From the NCBI GenBank assembly GCA_017408725.1, contig JAFQUA010000067.1:1-8585 (forward strand): 8,585 bases of DNA, read 5' to 3'. The notes beneath the pieces were generated by a model. The model did no database searches. It saw nothing but the letters and a program-made list of their open reading frames with translations, and was not told the DNA's origin. Shown here piece by piece: positions 5,070 to 8,585 of this stretch (the first letter of the stretch is position 1; the number at the start of each line of letters is the position of its first letter). Source of the DNA: Oscillospiraceae bacterium. Its GTDB lineage: Bacteria > Bacillota_A > Clostridia > Oscillospirales > Oscillospiraceae. A program made the position numbers and the translations under genes.

Positions 5070-7495
5070 CGATTACCGAATTTCCATGCAAAGGCCACCA
5101 TTCTGGCGGCGCATTTTTCCATTCCTCCACGAGTCAGCGGATACTGCTCTGTTTGACCGTGAAGTGCCTTGACCAGGTTTTCGTAGTGGATCTTATTGCC
5201 GGGCATCATAATGTCATTTCCTGCCTTTACGCATCCGTTGGAACAGGACGACGGATATTTCTTCCTGGACTGGAAACCTGCCACCACCCAGTCAGACATA
5301 ACAATTCCATTGAAGCCCCATTGCTGCCGCAGCAGTGTTTCCATCAGATCCTCCCGCTGAGAGGTGTGTTCGCCGTTGAGCAGATTGTAAGAGCTCATAA
5401 CCGATGCCGGGTCTGCCTCATCAATGACGATACGGAAGCCCTTCAGGTAAATATCCCGTAGGGTACGTTCGCTCAGGATGCTATTGGAACGGAAGCGGTT
5501 TGTCTCCTGATTGTTGGCTACAAAATGCTTGATGGCAACGCCCCGGCCGGGATGCTTCTGCACACCCTTTGTCACAGCAGCGGCGATCTTGCCGCTGATC
5601 AGAGGATCTTCAGAATAGTATTCAAAGTTGCGTCCGCACAGGGGCAGGCGGTGGATATTCAGCGCCGGAGCCAGCCAGATATGGACACCGAACCGCTCCA
5701 TTTCCGCACCTACGATATCGCCGCAGCTTTCACAAAGGGCTATATTCCAGCTTTGCGCCAGAGCCGTGCCGATGGGAATCGCCGTGCAATACTGGTCGTG
5801 AATAACTCCGTGGCGTTCGAGCGTAGGCTGTCCAAAGCCAATGGCTTTCAGCATTTCCTCCGGCACCACTTCAAATGCCGCAGCCATACTGCCGTTGTCC
5901 AGAGTATAGATGCCCTGCTCGTCCACACCGAATTGACGAGCGATCCGCAATCCAGCAGGACCGTCAGCCATGACCACATTGGGAACTCCCATGTGAGAGA
6001 ATCCAGCGGTGGTTTCTCCGGCAGCACCCGCGACAGTAAGACCCGCATTGCCGATAAAGCTGCCGCTGCCTTCTCCTTCAAAACCGCCGGTGCAGAGGTA
6101 TGCCAGCTCTTCATCAGTCAGCTTGCGGACAAAGTCTAATGCGTTCTGATTCAGCTGCGGAGGCGTGATTTGGATTTCCTCCACCTCAGTCACAGTCACA
6201 ACGGGTATGTTTTCCGGAATCGCCACAGGTATGGGATTTTCCGGTTTCCAGTCAGCAAAATCCGTTTCTCCTCCCACATGGGTGTACTGCTGGACAACAT
6301 TGGTTTCATCCAGCTTCACAATGCCGCAAGGAACAGTATTATTGCTGGAATTGCCCAGACGAAGCACATAGCTGCCAGACTCCAGAACATCGCAGGCGAC
6401 ATCATAGTCAAAGGATGCGATACTGCGCATATCAAATGTCAAAGTGAGCATTTCGGATGCTCCCGGCTGTAATTGCGCTGTCTTGACAAATGCCGCCAGC
6501 ACCTGATAGGGCTGGTCCAGCTTTCCGGACGGAATGCTTACATAAAGCTGGGCAACCTCCTTGCCGGGGCGGCTTCCGGTGTTAGTCACCTTTGCGGTAA
6601 CCGTAACGACACTGCCCTTGGCCGCCACATTCTGCGGTTCCATGACAAAGGTGGTATAACCCAAACCGAAGCCAAAGGGGAACAACGGCTTTTTCCCTAC
6701 GGAATCGAAATAACGGTAACCCACATAGATACCTTCCCGGTATCTGGTATCATCCTCGTTTCCAAAGTCACCCACATGGCAGTAATCCTCCCATGCTGCC
6801 CAGGTGGTGGTCAGCTTGCCGGAGGGGTATGCCTTGCCCAGCAGCACATCTGCCAGAGAATCACCGATGGTCATGCCGGTCTGGGACAACACCAGAATAT
6901 TGGAAACCTCCTCTGCAACAGGGGTCAGATCAACAGGGCCTCCCACATTGAGAACCAGTATGAATTTCTCATACTGCCGCTGCAGCTGTAGAATATCCCG
7001 GATCTCTGTTTGGGTCATTTGGAAATCACCGGTTACGGTGGTTCGGTCGCTTCCCTCTCCGCTGATACGCCCCAGCACATAGATAGCAGTATCTCCCTCG
7101 CCCTCCATGGGAAGCTGATAGTCCGGTTCCGTCATGATCGCGCCGATGCCCAGCATGATAGAGCCAAAGCCCTCCCGCGCGATCCGGGCCTTGATAGAAG
7201 CCTTAAACTTTTTATTCTCCTCCGCATATACGGCATCATAATCATCCAGCCACTGCTTTGTGGTGATGGTGAAGCCGGCTTTTTCCAGTCCCTCCTCCAC
7301 GGTGGTGAAGGCTCTAACATTCACATCGCCGGAGCCGGTGCCACCCTTAATGGTCTTCCGGGCCGCATTGCCATAAAGGGCAATCTTGCCCGGTACACCC
7401 AGAGGAAAACTGCCGTCAGATTTCAGCAGCACCATGCACTCCGGTGCAGCCTGTCGCAGCATTGCAATGTGCTTTCTTTCATATTCATGGATCAT
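5066..7495 (-). CDS. Family GH3 beta-glycosidase (beta-glucosidase-like) with reversed domain order, cytoplasmic
   Basis: This is a retaining exo-glycosidase of 809 residues that probably releases glucose or a related sugar from imported glycosides. There is no signal peptide, so it acts in the cytoplasm. The domain order is circularly permuted relative to standard GH3. The alpha/beta C-type domain comes first (about 15-285; SGEGSDR at 145-151, with E147 the likely acid/base; LFPFGFGLGYTTF at 271-283). A fibronectin-III-like domain is at about 295-385 and a linker at about 395-445. The TIM-barrel N-type domain comes last (about 450-805). Barrel motifs are intact: ADGPAGLR (510-517), GRNFEYYSEDP (621-631), KHFVANNQE (656-664), RTLRDIYL (677-684) and MSDW, with D735 the expected nucleophile. 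Start ATG 7495 has GAGG 6 bases upstream. It lies 30 bp after the CrtC-like gene, in one transcription unit. The specificity could also be xylosidase or another beta-glycosidase. Confidence 0.95.
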   Translation of the reverse strand: MIHEYERKHIAMLRQAAPECMVLLKSDGSFPLGVPGKIALYGNAARKTIKGGTGSGDVNVRAFTTVEEGLEKAGFTITTKQWLDDYDAVYAEENKKFKASIKARIAREGFGSIMLGIGAIMTEPDYQLPMEGEGDTAIYVLGRISGEGSDRTTVTGDFQMTQTEIRDILQLQRQYEKFILVLNVGGPVDLTPVAEEVSNILVLSQTGMTIGDSLADVLLGKAYPSGKLTTTWAAWEDYCHVGDFGNEDDTRYREGIYVGYRYFDSVGKKPLFPFGFGLGYTTFVMEPQNVAAKGSVVTVTAKVTNTGSRPGKEVAQLYVSIPSGKLDQPYQVLAAFVKTAQLQPGASEMLTLTFDMRSIASFDYDVACDVLESGSYVLRLGNSSNNTVPCGIVKLDETNVVQQYTHVGGETDFADWKPENPIPVAIPENIPVVTVTEVEEIQITPPQLNQNALDFVRKLTDEELAYLCTGGFEGEGSGSFIGNAGLTVAGAAGETTAGFSHMGVPNVVMADGPAGLRIARQFGVDEQGIYTLDNGSMAAAFEVVPEEMLKAIGFGQPTLERHGVIHDQYCTAIPIGTALAQSWNIALCESCGDIVGAEMERFGVHIWLAPALNIHRLPLCGRNFEYYSEDPLISGKIAAAVTKGVQKHPGRGVAIKHFVANNQETNRFRSNSILSERTLRDIYLKGFRIVIDEADPASVMSSYNLLNGEHTSQREDLMETLLRQQWGFNGIVMSDWVVAGFQSRKKYPSSCSNGCVKAGNDIMMPGNKIHYENLVKALHGQTEQYPLTRGGMEKCAARMVAFAWKFGNR

Positions 7496-7525
7496 GTTTT
7501 ACCTCACATCATATTTTGAGAATGT

Positions 7526-8585
7526 TTATTGAATTCTATCCGGCTTGAAGCACATCTGCTCCCACATTGCGGGTGCTTCGATCCGCTCCACAACTTTGTT
7601 ATCTTCAAATCTTTCCAAGATAGCAGTACCGCCCATACGATGATAAGAACCTCTGAAGCCCAGCAGATAAAAAAACACGGCCATAGGCTTGCCAACAATA
7701 TCCCGCATGGTCTGCCGTTCCACATCCTCATTGCCCTTTTCGTAGGTCACACGATAATGGATGCCGTTTTCTTTGTCGTTGTAGTCATACACCAAAGTAT
7801 GTGCCACATATCGCTTGGTATAAGAATCCTTAATATGATTCTTTTCTTCGTAGGTAAGGTATTTCGCTGCATCACCTGTCAGGGTCTTTCCATCCTTTGC
7901 AAGCATGAAGATTGGCGTTGCTTTATAGCCGTCCTTCTTGGTGGCGTAAATATATGAGGATACCACAACATAATCACCGATCTTGGCTCTACCCCAATAC
8001 CAGTCATTCATAAGGAGGATCATCAGCTTGTTTCCCCAGTTGTGGTCATGGTAGCCGGTGCCATTCAAGGTGATGGTTTCGCCCTTGGCTTCCAATGTAC
8101 CCTCGACAACACCTTCCGGTACAGAGGGGAGCCATGCAAAATAGTCTTTTTCTCCGAAGTAGATATGTCCCGAATCCGGCCGCCAGGAGGGAACACTTCT
8201 TCTAAGACTGAGTTTACATTTCGCATCCTCATTTTCAAAGTAGATCTCATAATTCTGCAGGTCGCCTTTGATGTAGCAATTACCGATCCTTACATCGCAG
8301 CACTCCTTGGAAAAAGCGCAGTCAGTCGTTTCGACCTTTGTGCGGATTTCTTTTCCTTTGGGATTGATGTAATTCAAGCTGACATAGGGCTGAAAGACAC
8401 TTCCAAAGGATGTGACCGGCTTGGTGTAAAAAACGATCACCAGACTGGAACCGTCGGGATATTTCGAATCAAAGTACCACCACTCGTAATTGCCGGATTT
8501 TTCTTCCGTTCGGAGTCCATCTTCAAAAGGCTGCACTTCATCGGTCAAGCCCAGTTTTTCGGGCTTTAACAATCTGACTTTATCG
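7526..8585 (-). CDS. CrtC/AttH-like lipocalin-fold protein, 5' end beyond window edge
   Basis: This protein resembles the CrtC (hydroxyneurosporene hydratase)/AttH superfamily, which has two linked lipocalin-like beta-barrels. About 352 residues are visible. Hallmarks, counting from the in-frame TTG at 8572, are EWWYFDSKYPDGS at 30-42, the YHDHNWGN motif at 174-181 that typifies the family, and WYWGRAK at 191-197. The C-terminal half is beta-rich, with GSYHRMGGTAILERF near 308-322. No signal peptide or membrane segment is visible. The frame is open to the right edge (DKVR precedes the TTG), and the TTG has no ribosome binding site, so the true start is probably just outside the window. Characterised relatives act on lipophilic isoprenoids or polyketide-like substrates, but most bacterial members have no known role. 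It is co-transcribed with the GH3 gene 30 bp downstream, which suggests a related substrate. The family call is good; the function is unknown. Confidence 0.8.
   Translation of the reverse strand, partial: DKVRLLKPEKLGLTDEVQPFEDGLRTEEKSGNYEWWYFDSKYPDGSSLVIVFYTKPVTSFGSVFQPYVSLNYINPKGKEIRTKVETTDCAFSKECCDVRIGNCYIKGDLQNYEIYFENEDAKCKLSLRRSVPSWRPDSGHIYFGEKDYFAWLPSVPEGVVEGTLEAKGETITLNGTGYHDHNWGNKLMILLMNDWYWGRAKIGDYVVVSSYIYATKKDGYKATPIFMLAKDGKTLTGDAAKYLTYEEKNHIKDSYTKRYVAHTLVYDYNDKENGIHYRVTYEKGNEDVERQTMRDIVGKPMAVFFYLLGFRGSYHRMGGTAILERFEDNKVVERIEAPAMWEQMCFKPDRIQ

Noticed and set aside
5525..6139. 204-codon open frame on the plus strand inside the GH3 gene
   Set aside because: It is antisense to the conserved GH3 barrel, has no ribosome binding site or recognisable domain, and is best explained as a codon-bias shadow.
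6473..7519. Plus-strand open frames of about 170 codons (6473-6991, 7010-7519)
   Set aside because: Both are complementary to well-supported GH3 coding sequence, with no domain content or start signals.
8042..8569. 175-codon plus-strand open frame opposite the CrtC-like gene
   Set aside because: The minus frame carries the family motifs EWWYFD and YHDHNWGN. The plus frame has nothing recognisable.

Overview
The window looks like chromosomal DNA from a gut- or rumen-type anaerobic member of the Bacillota (class Clostridia, Oscillospirales or Lachnospirales level). This is inferred from intermediate GC content, strong GGAGG-type ribosome binding sites, Gram-positive lipoproteins, a LplB/LipO-type sugar ABC transporter, and a family 3 glycosidase with the reversed domain order best known from Ruminococcus and Butyrivibrio. 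No tRNA, rRNA, CRISPR, insertion sequence or phage gene was seen.

Layout. Positions 1-3741 (minus strand) hold a sugar-uptake operon, in transcription order: a lipoprotein with bacterial Ig-like modules (2425-3741), an extracellular sugar-binding lipoprotein (821-2356) and an LplB-type permease whose C-terminus runs off the left edge (1-762). The solute-binding gene is bracketed by two intercistronic hairpins, at 2386-2413 and 780-812. Positions 3742-3924 are a divergent promoter region. A plus-strand AraC-type regulator with an N-terminal cupin-like sensor occupies 3925-5022. A 12-bp hairpin at 5028-5061 separates it from a second minus-strand unit, which is convergent with it. That unit contains a CrtC/AttH-like protein (7526 to the right edge, 5' end missing) and, 30 bp downstream, a domain-permuted GH3 beta-glycosidase without a signal peptide (5066-7495).

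Inferred workflow. A glycoside or oligosaccharide is captured at the cell surface by the lipoproteins, imported by the ABC permeases, and hydrolysed in the cytoplasm by the GH3 enzyme. The CrtC/AttH-like protein may act on the aglycone or another lipophilic product. The AraC regulator probably senses the ligand and activates the divergent transporter operon. No transporter ATPase gene and no second permease gene are visible. The second permease probably lies beyond the left edge, and the ATPase may be a shared one encoded elsewhere.

The least conventional elements are the Ig-like lipoprotein at the head of an ABC operon, the pairing of a CrtC-like protein with a permuted GH3, and the hairpins on both sides of the binding-protein cistron. 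Each component belongs to a recognisable class. The combination may be new, but the sequence alone cannot establish that.
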